Origin: Eubacterium sp. 14-2
GTDB lineage: Bacteria > Bacillota > Clostridia > Lachnospirales > Lachnospiraceae
NCBI RefSeq assembly: GCF_000403845.2
Contig: NZ_KE159567.1
Span: 347,670-411,669, forward strand
DNA: 64,000 nt
Reading direction: 5' to 3'
The notes under the pieces were generated by a model. That model was not told where the DNA came from. It saw nothing but the letters and a program-made list of their open reading frames with translations, and did no database searches. Both the position numbers and the translations under genes were made by a program. This document shows, one piece after another, positions 34,560 to 44,347 of the stretch (positions are counted from its first letter, which is position 1; every line of letters starts with the position of its first letter).

Positions 34560-37028
34560 ATGCAAAAAGAGGATGTTTTTAAAAGTATTCTTAAAGGAAC
34601 AGCTGTTTTAATTACAGGATCAGGAGCACATTTAGATGTAAAGACTCCCAATAATGATGATTTCCCCTCTGGAGTTAATTTGGCGAAACAATTATACAAA
34701 TTATCGAATATTGATAATCCAGAGAATCCATGGGATTTGCAAGATGCTGCTGAAACATTTCAGGAACGTTTTTCAGCAGAGGATTTGGTAAAGGAAATAA
34801 GAAATCAGTTAAGAGTAGGATCTATTCAAAAAGAGCATCGAGAACTCTACTCATTTAAATGGCAAAGAGTTTATACAACAAATTATGATGAAGTTCCATT
34901 AATTGCTACAAGTAAAAATGGACATTCTTTAGCGTTAGAACCAGTTACACTGAAAACTCCACGTAGAGATAATGATTTGGAAAATAATTTGTGCGTTTAT
35001 ATTAATGGTTATATTGGGAGATTAACAGTACAAAGTCTTAACGATGAATTTAGACTGACAGGTCGAAGTTATTTAGCAGCAGATGGATTAAAAGAAAGTG
35101 AGTGGGGATCTGTTTTTGGAGAAGATTTAGAGACGGCTGATTGCATTGTTATTATAGGTCTTTCGTTGGCTTATGACCTAGATATAAAACGTTTTATTTT
35201 TAATAAAAATGTGATAGAAAAAACGATTTTCATTGAATCCCTCAATATTTCGTCTGACAAGAAACGTAAACTGGAACGAATGGGAAGTGTTGAAGCAATT
35301 GGTATGAAAGCGTTTGTTCAGGAATTGAGTGAGTATCAAAAGAAATATAGAGTAACAATTGATGATAAATCATATTATTGTTATAAGTCCTTTGAAATTT
35401 ATGAGCCTAAAAGACCGAGAAAAAATGCAACATCTTTTGAAGTGTATGATTTATTTATGAGTGGTCAAATAAAAGATTCTTTATGGTACAGAAAAAATGG
35501 AAAATACAGTAATTTAATATTTCGTCAAAATTTGTTAGATGTTATTAAGTGTATTAATGAAGGCGTTAGGGTGATTTATCTACATGCGAATCTGGGGAAT
35601 GGTAAATCATTGTTTATTGAATCATTAAAGCATCAGTTGCAGAATAAAGGATTTAAATTTTTTACACTTAAGGAAGATTACCAGGGGATTACTGCTAAAG
35701 ACATTAGAAATATTGTGAATGAACCTGGCTCCAAAATAGTTATTATAGAAAATTATTATAATTTCCTATCAGTAATAAAACAATTCGGATTATATAATAT
35801 GTCAGGTATACAGTTTGTATTGTCTGCAAGGACTGTGCTTTATGATACGCGTCTTTGTGAAGTGAATGATATTCTTAAAATTGGAGAAGGTCAGAGCGCC
35901 ATCTTTAATTTAAATAAATTAGAAAACAGAGAAGTATATCAAATACAAACAATTATAAATAATAATGGATTATGGGGAGAAAAGAGTAATTTATCACCTT
36001 CAGAAAAAAGTAAATTATTGGTTGGACCTAAAAAGGGGAACCGTGAATTACAAGGAATTATGTTACTTTTGGTAAACTCTACTAGTATGAAAAAAAGAAT
36101 AGAACAAGTTGTTGAAGAAATAAAACAACTTCCAGGGAATTATTATGATATTTTGATTTTAGCACTATTAATAAAAACAATGAGTTTGAATATTAGTGCA
36201 AATGATATGGGTAAAATATTAGATATTAAAGTAGCATTGGATACACATTTTGTTGAAAATCCTAATGTTCAAGAGATTTTGGAATTTTCTTCTGGTACGG
36301 CAGAGTTTAAACTTAGATCAGCAATAACAGCAAATGCGATTTTGCAAGAATTAGACTGCAATGAAACGATTATTAAAGTGCTTTCTAAGACTGCACATTA
36401 TGCAAATTATTATGCAGAAACAGAAAAGTATGAAAATATACTTAAGAATATAATTTCTTATTCTCATGTAAAAACATTTTTATTGAAATCTAGTCAACGA
36501 GAAAAATTTTTACTTAACTATTACAATGATTTGAAGGAATTGGACTACTATAAAGAAAACTCGTTTTATTGGCTTCAGTATTCAATTGCATGTACATATG
36601 TTGGAAGATATGATTTAGCACAAACTTATTTGAATAGTGCTTATAGTTGGTTTAGAGAATCTGAGAGAGTGGTTCCGTTCCAGTTAGATACGCAACAAGC
36701 TAAATTATATTTACTTTTAATTGAAAATGGAAAAACAACAGATATAAAAGAAAAATTTCTTAATGCTCATGCTCTTTTAATGAAACCGGTGATATCTTTT
36801 AAAGATAATCCAGCTAAGCAGATTGTGAATTTTTGGTCATATACTAAAAGTACAGTAAAAAATCAAATGTTCACTAACGGTTGTGGGAAAGAATACTGTG
36901 CTTGTTGCGCAGAAGCGTATAATAAAGTTCAAGATTATTTGAGAAGAGTAACTGAAAAACGAGAGAAAAGTAATTTCAATGAGCTATCAAAAAAGCTTTT
37001 AAAGTGTTCTGTAAAAAGTGATTCATGA
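34560..37028 (+). CDS. SIR2-STAND NTPase, AVAST type V-like defence protein
   Basis: 822 residues. N-terminal SIR2-like domain (about 1-260): GTAVLITGSGAHLD (residues 13-26) for NAD binding and VYTTNYDEVPLIA with the active Asn108. The expected catalytic His in the 'lHG' motif is Asn149 (VYINGYIG), a one-base change from His. A P-loop NTPase domain follows: Walker A-like HANLGNGKS (342-350), a Walker B-like strand IVIIEN (393-398) and an LSART sensor strand. The remaining ~400 residues are alpha-helical repeats with a cysteine cluster C775-x4-C780-x-CC. This order (SIR2 effector, STAND ATPase, repeat sensor) is that of Avs5-type proteins, in which phage protein binding would switch on NAD depletion. 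No ribosome site is strong. Low G+C marks it as acquired. Homology to a named Avs family needs a profile search. Confidence 0.78.
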   Translation: MQKEDVFKSILKGTAVLITGSGAHLDVKTPNNDDFPSGVNLAKQLYKLSNIDNPENPWDLQDAAETFQERFSAEDLVKEIRNQLRVGSIQKEHRELYSFKWQRVYTTNYDEVPLIATSKNGHSLALEPVTLKTPRRDNDLENNLCVYINGYIGRLTVQSLNDEFRLTGRSYLAADGLKESEWGSVFGEDLETADCIVIIGLSLAYDLDIKRFIFNKNVIEKTIFIESLNISSDKKRKLERMGSVEAIGMKAFVQELSEYQKKYRVTIDDKSYYCYKSFEIYEPKRPRKNATSFEVYDLFMSGQIKDSLWYRKNGKYSNLIFRQNLLDVIKCINEGVRVIYLHANLGNGKSLFIESLKHQLQNKGFKFFTLKEDYQGITAKDIRNIVNEPGSKIVIIENYYNFLSVIKQFGLYNMSGIQFVLSARTVLYDTRLCEVNDILKIGEGQSAIFNLNKLENREVYQIQTIINNNGLWGEKSNLSPSEKSKLLVGPKKGNRELQGIMLLLVNSTSMKKRIEQVVEEIKQLPGNYYDILILALLIKTMSLNISANDMGKILDIKVALDTHFVENPNVQEILEFSSGTAEFKLRSAITANAILQELDCNETIIKVLSKTAHYANYYAETEKYENILKNIISYSHVKTFLLKSSQREKFLLNYYNDLKELDYYKENSFYWLQYSIACTYVGRYDLAQTYLNSAYSWFRESERVVPFQLDTQQAKLYLLLIENGKTTDIKEKFLNAHALLMKPVISFKDNPAKQIVNFWSYTKSTVKNQMFTNGCGKEYCACCAEAYNKVQDYLRRVTEKREKSNFNELSKKLLKCSVKSDS

Positions 37029-37546
37029 AGAATTTGATTAAACATCTACTCATTTTTATATTATAGTAGATATCAGGGGATACCATCGTTTATAGAAAAA
37101 TCTTTAGCTTTTTATGATTTAAACTTGATGATTTAATTGGATATATCGGTTCGTTAGACACGTGGAGTATTTTTAAAAAGAGACATCAAAAAGGACATAA
37201 TGCCGAATATTTGTATTTTAATCATAATGAGGAAGAAATTCATTTGGGATTTCAATTCATGTTGACAGGAATATTGAGTGTTTATTATGATGAGAGCCGT
37301 AATAATATTTCCCGTCCTGGATTTACAGCATTTCCTTCCAGAAGAGCATATAATAGAAAACTGGGAAATATAGTTGTTAAGGATTTGAGGTAAATACAAA
37401 AGCTTCAAGAGTATTTCAAGAAAAAGATATTCTTAACCCAAAAAATTGAACAGGAGTAAAAGCAATAATTGTAAGCGGTGTAAACATTGTTGAGCAGATT
37501 GCATGAGCCATTGTAAACAAAGAATATGGAAAGTAGCTAAAAAATG
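37029..37546 (+). pseudogene. Unknown gene relics between SIR2-STAND and YhcG
   Basis: No intact gene in about 520 bp. A 60-codon frame (37211-37393) is coding-like: YFNHNEEEIHLGFQFMLTG, NNISRPGFTAFPSRRAYNRK, LGNIVVKDL. A second short piece (ASRVFQEKDILNPKN) follows in another frame, so this is the remains of one or two small genes. Family not recognised. Confidence 0.4.
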
Positions 37547-37572
37547 AATTGGCTACACGCATGTAGCGAATT
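37547..37572. repeat. Palindrome before YhcG copy 3
   Basis: AATTGGCTACACGC-ATGTAGCGAATT, an imperfect relative of the 26-bp palindrome before copy 1, 24 bp upstream of the intact nuclease gene. The same preceding word AAAATG occurs in both. Confidence 0.75.
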
Positions 37573-37596
37573 TATTGGAGGGTTTAGGAAGAAGTA

Positions 37597-38679
37597 ATGT
37601 TCCCAAATAGCTATGACAAAGAGGAGGCTAATGTGAAAGATGAATTGATTTTCCCAGAAAATTATAAACAAACATATGACAATATTGTTAAGCTGATTGA
37701 GACGGCTAAACGTAAAGTATTTGAAACAGCTAATTTTGAAACAGTATATTTATTTTGGCATATAGGGCAGGAACTTAAAGATAATATTTTAAATGGACAG
37801 AAAGCGGAGTATGGGAAATTCATTGTAAAAAATCTGAGTAAAGAATTAGAATTTCGATATGGACGTTCCTATGAGAAAAGTTCTGTTTTTCGGATGATAC
37901 AATTTTATGAGGAATTTCCTGATTTTGAAAAAGTTGCTACATTGTCGCAACAATTAACCTGGTCGCATTTTAAAGAGCTACTGCCTGTAAATGACGAATT
38001 AAAAAGAGATTTTTATGCGGTTCTGTGTAAAAATGAGGGGTGGAGTGTAAGGACATTAAGGGAACGAAAGAAATCCATGTTATATGAAAGAACAGCTATC
38101 TCCAAACGTCCTGAAAAAACGATTAGGAACGACATTCAACTTTTGGAAGAGAAGGATGTTATGACGGTGGATATGTTTTATAGAGATCCGTGTATATTAG
38201 ATTTTTTGGGATTGCAGGATACTTATAGTGAAAAAGATTTGGAAAATGCAATTTTAGCAGAATTAGAAAAATTTATATTGGAAATGGGTACTGATTTTGC
38301 TTTTATGGCGAGGCAGAAAAAGGTTACGATAGATGGAAAAGATTATAAAATAGATTTGCTGTTTTTTCATAGGAAATTGAGGAGATTGGTTGTAGTAGAA
38401 CTGAAAATTGGAGAGTTTGAGCCAGAATATAAAGCACAGGTGGAGCTTTATTTACGTTGGCTTAATAAATATGAGAGGATGGAAAATGAAGAATCTCCTG
38501 TTGCTTTGATATTATGTGCTGAAAAGTCAGATGAAGTGATTGAACTGCTCGAATTGGATAAGGGAGATATTAGAGTATCTCAATATTTGACAGCTATGCC
38601 ACCCAAAGAAGAATTGGAAGAGAAATTGCATTTGGCAATCGAGAGGGCAAAAATACAATTAGAGCAGCGGGAGAAGTAA
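37597..38679 (+). CDS. YhcG/DUF1016 family PD-(D/E)xK nuclease, intact
   Basis: 360 residues, full length. The N-terminal DUF1016 part (about 20-190) has YLFWHIGQELKDNIL, KAEYGKFIVKNLSKELEFRY, QLTWSHFKELLPVNDELKRD and the GWSVRTLRERK motif. The C-terminal nuclease (about 200-345) has DPCILDFLGL, then the active-site string DYKIDLLFFHRKLRRLVVVE followed by LK: the Asp, Glu and Lys of PD-(D/E)xK are all present. Such proteins are thought to cut nucleic acid in restriction or DNA-repair settings, but no activity is well defined. This is the only intact one of three copies here, and it is framed by palindromes on both sides. An alternative GTG start lies twelve codons in. Confidence 0.88.
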   Translation: MFPNSYDKEEANVKDELIFPENYKQTYDNIVKLIETAKRKVFETANFETVYLFWHIGQELKDNILNGQKAEYGKFIVKNLSKELEFRYGRSYEKSSVFRMIQFYEEFPDFEKVATLSQQLTWSHFKELLPVNDELKRDFYAVLCKNEGWSVRTLRERKKSMLYERTAISKRPEKTIRNDIQLLEEKDVMTVDMFYRDPCILDFLGLQDTYSEKDLENAILAELEKFILEMGTDFAFMARQKKVTIDGKDYKIDLLFFHRKLRRLVVVELKIGEFEPEYKAQVELYLRWLNKYERMENEESPVALILCAEKSDEVIELLELDKGDIRVSQYLTAMPPKEELEEKLHLAIERAKIQLEQREK

Positions 38680-38682
38680 AAG

Positions 38683-38705
38683 TTGCTACATGTAGCAATT
38701 TTTGT
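38683..38705 (+). terminator. Palindromic terminator of the intact YhcG gene
   Basis: TTGCTACATGTAGCAA (16 bp, perfect) followed by TTTTTG, three bases after the stop codon. The core word GCTACATGTAGC resembles the palindromes before YhcG copies 1 and 3, so the gene has similar palindromes on both sides. Confidence 0.7.
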
Positions 38706-38736
38706 TCGAATGAGGTATTTTAAAGTATATTGATAT

Positions 38737-38765
38737 TTAATTGTGCAAGGCACTTGCACAATTAA
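38737..38765. repeat. 13+13 bp inverted repeat before uvrB
   Basis: TTAATTGTGCAAG and its exact complement, 3-nt loop, about 60 bp before uvrB. No T run, so it is more likely an operator or recombination site than a terminator. It is not a Gram-positive LexA box (GAACNNNNGTTC). Confidence 0.65.
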
Positions 38766-38827
38766 GTAGGAGAACTTATACGGAGTGAATTATTTCCAAA
38801 ATGGAAATAGTCTATATGGAGATTATT

Positions 38828-40810
38828 ATGGATCATTTTGAATTAGTATCGCAATACGCCCCTACAGGCGACCAGCCGCAGGCAATCGCAGAGCTGGTCA
38901 AAGGCTTCAAGGAAGGCAACCAATTCCAGACTTTACTAGGGGTTACGGGTTCCGGCAAAACTTTTACGATGGCGAACGTCATCCAGCAATTAAATAAACC
39001 AACGCTTGTCATAGCACATAACAAGACATTGGCGGCACAGTTATACGGAGAATTTAAAGAATTTTTCCCAAATAACGCAGTAGAGTATTTTGTCTCCTAC
39101 TACGACTACTACCAGCCGGAAGCCTACGTTCCGTCTTCCGATACCTATATTGCCAAGGATTCCTCTGTCAATGAGGAAATAGACAAGCTCAGACTTTCAG
39201 CCACAGCATCGCTGATTGAGCGAAGGGATGTAATTATCATATCCAGTGTATCCTGTATTTACGGTCTGGGTGAACCGGAGAATTTCGAGAAAATGATGGT
39301 ATCTCTGCGTCCAGGCATGAATAAGGACAGGGACGAGGTAATCCGGAAACTGATTGATACCCAGTACACCCGAAATGATATGGATTTTCACCGGGGAACA
39401 TTCCGGGTACGGGGCGACGTGGTGGAAATTTTTCCTGCCAACTGTGGAGAAACGGCCATTCGTGTGGAATTTTTTGGAGATGAAATTGACCGGATTACGG
39501 AAATTGATGTGCTGACAGGAGAAATTAAAAATATTCTGGAACATATCAGTATATTTCCGGCATCCCATTATGTGGTGCCCCAGGAACAGATTAACCGGGC
39601 CATTGTTGCTGTAGAAAAAGAACTGGAAGAAAGGGTAAAATATTTCAGAGGAGAGGACAGGCTGCTGGAAGCTCAGCGGATCGCGGAACGTACCAATTTT
39701 GATATTGAAATGCTGCGGGAAACAGGTTTTTGCAGCGGCATTGAAAATTATTCCAGACACCTGGCGGGAATGCCGGAGGGAGTGCCCCCTCAGACCCTGA
39801 TGGACTATTTTCCGGAAGAATTTCTGATTATTGTGGATGAGTCTCATATTACCATTCCGCAGGTGCGAGGCATGTATGCCGGAGACCAGTCCAGAAAAAG
39901 CACGCTGGTGGATTACGGGTTCCGCCTGCCTTCTGCAAAGGACAACCGGCCATTGAACTTTGAAGAATTTGAAAGTAAAATTGACCAGATGCTGTTTGTG
40001 TCTGCCACTCCAAATGTGTATGAAAAAGAACACGAGCTGCTCCGGGCAGAGCAGATTATCCGCCCTACCGGGCTTCTGGACCCTGAGATTGATGTGCGCC
40101 CGGTGGAAGGACAGATTGATGATCTGATTGGAGAAGTCAACAGAGAAATCGGGAAAAAGAATAAAGTCCTGATTACCACCCTTACCAAGAAAATGGCGGA
40201 AGATTTAACAGACTATATGCGGGAAGTGGGAATCCGGGTAAAATATCTTCACTCTGATATTGACACGCTGGAGCGGGCGGAGATTATCCGGGACCTGCGC
40301 CTGGATGTATTTGATGTGCTGGTGGGCATCAACCTGCTGCGGGAAGGACTGGACATTCCGGAAATTACGCTGGTAGCGATTCTGGATGCAGACAAGGAAG
40401 GATTTTTAAGATCAGAAACTTCTCTGATACAGACCATTGGCCGCGCTGCCCGGAATTCAGAAGGCCATGTGATCATGTATGCAGACAGTATTACCGACTC
40501 CATGCGGGTTGCCATAAATGAAACAAACCGGAGAAGAAACATTCAGCAGGCATACAATAAGGAGCATGGAATTACCCCGGCAACCATACGCAAATCTGTC
40601 CGGGATTTAATCAGCATATCCAAAAAAGTGGCAAAAGAGGAGTACCAGTTCCAGAAAGATCCGGAATCCATGAGCAAAAAGGAACTGGAGAAGCTGGTTG
40701 GAGAGATTCAGAAAAAGATGCAGGCAGCGGCGGCAGAGCTGAATTTCGAGGCGGCGGCAGAGCTGCGTGACAAGATGATAGAACTGAAAAAGAATCTGAG
40801 GGATATGTAG
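38828..40810 (+). CDS. uvrB: Excinuclease ABC subunit B
   Basis: 660 residues. UvrB opens and verifies damaged DNA in nucleotide excision repair. Motif [16 protein letters not shown] is at 38-52, the beta-hairpin region [12 protein letters not shown] follows, then later helicase motifs [21 protein letters not shown], and a C-terminal UVR domain ([20 protein letters not shown]) that contacts UvrC. The start is the ATG 6 nt after GGAG; nine in-frame codons upstream are excluded. The first ~280 bp are A+T-richer than the rest and have a diverged twin at 32964, so this gene appears to be a hybrid whose 5' end came with the insertion. uvrA follows 56 bp later. Confidence 0.96.
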   Translation: MDHFELVSQYAPTGDQPQAIAELVKGFKEGNQFQTLLGVTGSGKTFTMANVIQQLNKPTLVIAHNKTLAAQLYGEFKEFFPNNAVEYFVSYYDYYQPEAYVPSSDTYIAKDSSVNEEIDKLRLSATASLIERRDVIIISSVSCIYGLGEPENFEKMMVSLRPGMNKDRDEVIRKLIDTQYTRNDMDFHRGTFRVRGDVVEIFPANCGETAIRVEFFGDEIDRITEIDVLTGEIKNILEHISIFPASHYVVPQEQINRAIVAVEKELEERVKYFRGEDRLLEAQRIAERTNFDIEMLRETGFCSGIENYSRHLAGMPEGVPPQTLMDYFPEEFLIIVDESHITIPQVRGMYAGDQSRKSTLVDYGFRLPSAKDNRPLNFEEFESKIDQMLFVSATPNVYEKEHELLRAEQIIRPTGLLDPEIDVRPVEGQIDDLIGEVNREIGKKNKVLITTLTKKMAEDLTDYMREVGIRVKYLHSDIDTLERAEIIRDLRLDVFDVLVGINLLREGLDIPEITLVAILDADKEGFLRSETSLIQTIGRAARNSEGHVIMYADSITDSMRVAINETNRRRNIQQAYNKEHGITPATIRKSVRDLISISKKVAKEEYQFQKDPESMSKKELEKLVGEIQKKMQAAAAELNFEAAAELRDKMIELKKNLRDM

Positions 40811-40866
40811 TCATACATTTTCGGCTCATTATATGCGGGAATCAGGAGAAAAAGGAGTTTATCAAA

Positions 40867-43701
40867 ATGGCAAAAGCAGAAAAGCAGTACATTAAAATCA
40901 GAGGTGCAAATGAGCATAACCTGAAAAATCTGGATGTGGACATTCCGAGAAATGAGTTTATTGTTCTGACAGGGCTGAGCGGTTCCGGGAAATCCTCTCT
41001 GGCCTTTGACACTATTTATGCTGAAGGTCAGCGCCGATATATGGAGTCTCTGTCTTCCTATGCCAGACAGTTTCTGGGGCAGATGGAAAAACCCGATGTG
41101 GAACGGATTGAGGGACTTTCCCCGGCTATTTCCATTGATCAGAAATCCACCAATCGGAATCCCAGATCTACGGTGGGAACTGTGACGGAAATATATGATT
41201 ATTTTCGTCTGCTGTATGCAAGAATTGGAATACCCCATTGTCCTGTCTGCGGAAAAGAGATTAAAAAGCAGTCGGTAGACCAGATGGTAGACCAGATTTT
41301 GTCCATGGAAGAGGGAAGCAGAATACAGCTTCTGGCTCCGGTGGTCCGGGGACGGAAGGGAACCCATCAGAAATTATTTGAACAGGCAAAACGAAGCGGT
41401 TATGTGAGAGTACAGGTGGACGGCAATATTTATGACCTGACAGAAGAAATTCCGCTGGATAAGAACATCAAACATAATATTGAGATTGTGGTGGACCGTC
41501 TGGTGGTGAAGCAGGGAATAGAGAAGCGTCTGACAGATTCGGTGGAAAGCGTACTGGAACTGGCAGAGGGTCTGATGACGGTGGATGTGATTGGCGGAGA
41601 ACCGGTGAATTTTTCTCAGAGCTTTTCCTGTCCGGACTGCGGCGTCAGTATTGAAGAGATTGAGCCCAGGAGTTTTTCATTTAATAACCCCTTCGGTGCC
41701 TGTCCGGACTGCTTCGGCCTGGGTTACAAAATGGAATTTGATGTGGATTTAATGATTCCGGATAAATCCTTAAGCCTTGCAGCAGGAGCCATTCAGGTTA
41801 TGGGATGGCAGTCCAGCACCGACAAAGGCAGCTTTACCAATGCGGTTCTCACCGCACTGTCGGAAGAGTATAAGTTTGATCTGGATACGCCTTATGAGGA
41901 GCTTCCAAAAAAGATTCAGAACATTCTGATTAATGGGACCGGAGGAAAAGAACTGAAAGTCCATTATAAAGGCCAGCGTGGGGAGGGAGTTTATGACGTG
42001 GCCTTTGAAGGACTGGTACGGAATGTGCAGCGCCGGTACCGGGAAACGGGATCCGACACCATGAAGCAGGAATATGAGCAGTTTATGCGGGTGACTCCCT
42101 GTAAAACCTGCGGCGGCCAGCGATTAAAGAAGGAAGCCCTTGCAGTGACTGTTTCCGGAAAAAATATTTACGAGATCACTTCCATGTCCATAAGAAAGCT
42201 GCAGGCATTTCTGAAAGATATGGAGCTGACGGAGCAGCAGAAACTGATTGGGGCACAGGTATTAAAAGAAATCCGTGCCAGAGTGGGATTTCTGGTGGAT
42301 GTGGGTCTGGATTATCTGACGTTATCCAGAGCTACCGGAACGTTATCCGGCGGGGAGGCTCAGCGTATCCGGCTGGCCACTCAGATCGGTTCAGGACTGG
42401 TAGGAGTGGCCTATATTCTGGATGAGCCCAGTATCGGCCTGCACCAGCGGGATAATGACAAGCTGCTGAATACCCTTCGGAATCTGAAAAATCTGGGAAA
42501 TACACTGATTGTAGTGGAGCATGATGAAGACACCATGTTTGCAGCAGATCATATTGTGGATATCGGGCCGGGAGCAGGAGAGCATGGCGGACGTCTGGTG
42601 GCCCAGGGAACAGCTCAGGAAATTATGAAGAATAAGGAATCTGTCACAGGAGCTTATCTGAGCGGCAGAATTAAAATACCGGTTCCGGAAACCAGAAGAA
42701 AACCCACAGGTTTTCTGAAAATCAAAGGTGCCGGGGAAAATAACCTGCAGAATATTAATGTGGAGATTCCTCTGGGGGTAATGACCTGCGTTACGGGAGT
42801 ATCCGGTTCCGGAAAATCCTCTCTGACCAATGAAATTCTCTACAAACGCCTGGCAAGGGATTTGAACCGTGCCAGAGTGATTCCGGGGAAACACAAATCC
42901 ATCGAGGGGATGGAGCATCTGGACAAGGTGATAGATATTGACCAGTCTCCCATCGGCAGAACGCCCCGTTCCAATCCTGCAACTTATACAGGGGTTTTTG
43001 ACCAGATTCGTGATTTGTTTGCAGCCACGCCGGATGCAAAAGCCAAAGGATATGCCAAAGGCCGGTTCAGTTTTAATGTGAAGGGCGGACGTTGTGAGGC
43101 ATGTTCCGGCGACGGTATTCTGAAAATAGAAATGCATTTTCTGCCGGATGTCTATGTGCCCTGTGAAGTGTGCGGCGGCAAACGATACAACAGAGAAACC
43201 CTGGAAGTTAAGTATAAAGGAAAAAGCATTTACGATGTACTGAACATGACGGTGGAGGAAGCACTGGTTTTCTTTGAAAATGTACCTTCTATTAAACGGA
43301 AAATAGAGACATTATATGATGTGGGGCTTTCTTACATTAAGCTGGGGCAGCCGTCAACGACCCTGTCCGGCGGAGAAGCGCAGCGGATTAAGCTGGCTAC
43401 GGAACTGAGCCGGCGGAGTACCGGAAAAACCATCTATATTCTGGATGAGCCTACCACAGGGCTTCATTTTGCAGATGTGCATAAGCTGACAGAAATTTTG
43501 CAGCGGCTGGCAGAAGGTGGCAATACAGTGGTGGTAATAGAGCATAATCTGGATGTAATCAAAACAGCAGATTATATCATTGATATGGGGCCTGAAGGCG
43601 GAGACGGCGGAGGCATGGTTATTGCAAAGGGCACGCCGGAAGAAGTGGCGGAAGTGGAAGCATCCTATACCGGCAGATATATTAAAAAATATCTGAAGTA
43701 A
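40867..43701 (+). CDS. uvrA: Excinuclease ABC subunit A
   Basis: 944 residues, the damage-recognising ABC-type ATPase of nucleotide excision repair. Two nucleotide-binding halves are seen: Walker [20 protein letters not shown] near residue 35 and [15 protein letters not shown] near 645, with signature motifs [20 protein letters not shown] and [19 protein letters not shown]. Zinc fingers have [13 protein letters not shown]...CPDCFGLG, and CEACSGDG...[10 protein letters not shown]. The ribosome site AGGAG precedes the ATG. It is cotranscribed with uvrB, supplying the partner of the UvrA2B complex. Confidence 0.97.
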   Translation: MAKAEKQYIKIRGANEHNLKNLDVDIPRNEFIVLTGLSGSGKSSLAFDTIYAEGQRRYMESLSSYARQFLGQMEKPDVERIEGLSPAISIDQKSTNRNPRSTVGTVTEIYDYFRLLYARIGIPHCPVCGKEIKKQSVDQMVDQILSMEEGSRIQLLAPVVRGRKGTHQKLFEQAKRSGYVRVQVDGNIYDLTEEIPLDKNIKHNIEIVVDRLVVKQGIEKRLTDSVESVLELAEGLMTVDVIGGEPVNFSQSFSCPDCGVSIEEIEPRSFSFNNPFGACPDCFGLGYKMEFDVDLMIPDKSLSLAAGAIQVMGWQSSTDKGSFTNAVLTALSEEYKFDLDTPYEELPKKIQNILINGTGGKELKVHYKGQRGEGVYDVAFEGLVRNVQRRYRETGSDTMKQEYEQFMRVTPCKTCGGQRLKKEALAVTVSGKNIYEITSMSIRKLQAFLKDMELTEQQKLIGAQVLKEIRARVGFLVDVGLDYLTLSRATGTLSGGEAQRIRLATQIGSGLVGVAYILDEPSIGLHQRDNDKLLNTLRNLKNLGNTLIVVEHDEDTMFAADHIVDIGPGAGEHGGRLVAQGTAQEIMKNKESVTGAYLSGRIKIPVPETRRKPTGFLKIKGAGENNLQNINVEIPLGVMTCVTGVSGSGKSSLTNEILYKRLARDLNRARVIPGKHKSIEGMEHLDKVIDIDQSPIGRTPRSNPATYTGVFDQIRDLFAATPDAKAKGYAKGRFSFNVKGGRCEACSGDGILKIEMHFLPDVYVPCEVCGGKRYNRETLEVKYKGKSIYDVLNMTVEEALVFFENVPSIKRKIETLYDVGLSYIKLGQPSTTLSGGEAQRIKLATELSRRSTGKTIYILDEPTTGLHFADVHKLTEILQRLAEGGNTVVVIEHNLDVIKTADYIIDMGPEGGDGGGMVIAKGTPEEVAEVEASYTGRYIKKYLK

Positions 43702-43731
43702 CACGAAAGGCCGGCCCCGGCGAAGCGAGGG

Positions 43732-43780
43732 TACTCGCGCAAATTGTATTATGTCGCTAAAGCGACCGTACTCGGCGCAT
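43732..43780. repeat. Modular palindromic repeat, copy C (middle module)
   Basis: TACTCGCGC ... GTCGCTAAAGCGAC ... CGTACTCGGCGCA. The central palindrome GTCGCTAAAGCGAC is identical to that in the long copy at 56.9 kb, and the flanks match the copy at 58.4 kb. It lies just after uvrA. Confidence 0.75.
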
Positions 43781-43841
43781 CAAAGTGACAAAAATATGTA
43801 AAAGCAGAATGGTTTTGCGAAAAAAGTTGTTATTGTAATGA

Positions 43842-43934
43842 GCATCAGCAGTTTTGTTTCCACAGATTCAAAGGCTCACTGAGGGCATGAAACGGGCGCA
43901 GGGCAACGGAACAGCTAAAGGCAAAACGCCTTAG
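43842..43934 (+). pseudogene. Short relic, possibly of a mobile element
   Basis: 30 open codons after a stop, without a start codon: SAVLFPQIQRLTEGMKRAQ then GNGTAKGKTP. This looks like the C-terminus of a protein from a Firmicute conjugative element, but I cannot name it. It precedes the A+T-rich import at 44.1-47.8 kb. The DNA on both sides (43781-44090) holds nothing else I recognise. Confidence 0.3.
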
Positions 43935-44090
43935 AATGGACAGGGAGAATGAATAACATAAGGGCGTGTGCGAGGGAGATTGTGAACGAAGAAATTATAT
44001 ACGCACAGGCAAGGCAGCATGGCGGCAGAGGGTAAAAGCTCTGTCGTTTTTCTTTTCGGATAGTTATAATGTATGTTCCTATTTATCTGC

Positions 44091-44120
44091 TTGATACAGT
44101 TCGTTCAGGCGGCTATACTA
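44091..44120 (+). promoter_or_regulatory. Promoter of the AraC operon
   Basis: TTGATA, 18 bp, TATACT. It is followed at 44149 by an AGGAGGT-preceded 11-codon frame (MFEYMTAQEAC, stop at 44184) that may be a leader peptide or the stump of a DNA-binding protein from a mobile element. Confidence 0.6.
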
Positions 44121-44218
44121 TATACAGTACGCAATAGGAGGTCAAAAATGTTTGAATATATGACAGCACAGGAAGCCTGTTGATAGAAGAAATCCTGATT
44201 GAGTATTAAAGTTTCAGC

Positions 44219-44347
44219 ATGAATAAGGCAAACATGGAAAGGAAAGTTCAAAGCAGAGAACAAAAAGAAGCCGAAAAAGAACGGCAATACGTTATGCGAC
44301 AAGAAAAGAAAAAGCCAGGCATAGAGGGAGGTAACATCTATGAATAA
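44219..44347 (+). CDS. Small highly charged peptide overlapping the AraC start
   Basis: 42 residues (MNKANMERKVQSREQKEAEK, then ERQYVMRQEKKKPG), no clear ribosome site. Its stop overlaps the next start as ATGAATAA, so translation of the regulator may be coupled to it. The Lys/Glu-rich style is common in tails of conjugative-element proteins. It may be a relic kept as a leader. Confidence 0.35.
   Translation: MNKANMERKVQSREQKEAEKERQYVMRQEKKKPGIEGGNIYE

Noticed and set aside
28526-38705. CRISPR-like array from repeated palindromes
   Set aside because: Only three related palindromes at kilobase distances, each next to a YhcG gene; no regular spacing and no cas genes.
38801-38827. Upstream start for uvrB (MEIVYMEII...)
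   Set aside because: The ATG at 38828 has GGAG six bases upstream and aligns with UvrB N-termini.
38700-38830. LexA (SOS) box before uvrB
   Set aside because: No GAACNNNNGTTC-type site found; the inverted repeat there has a different sequence.
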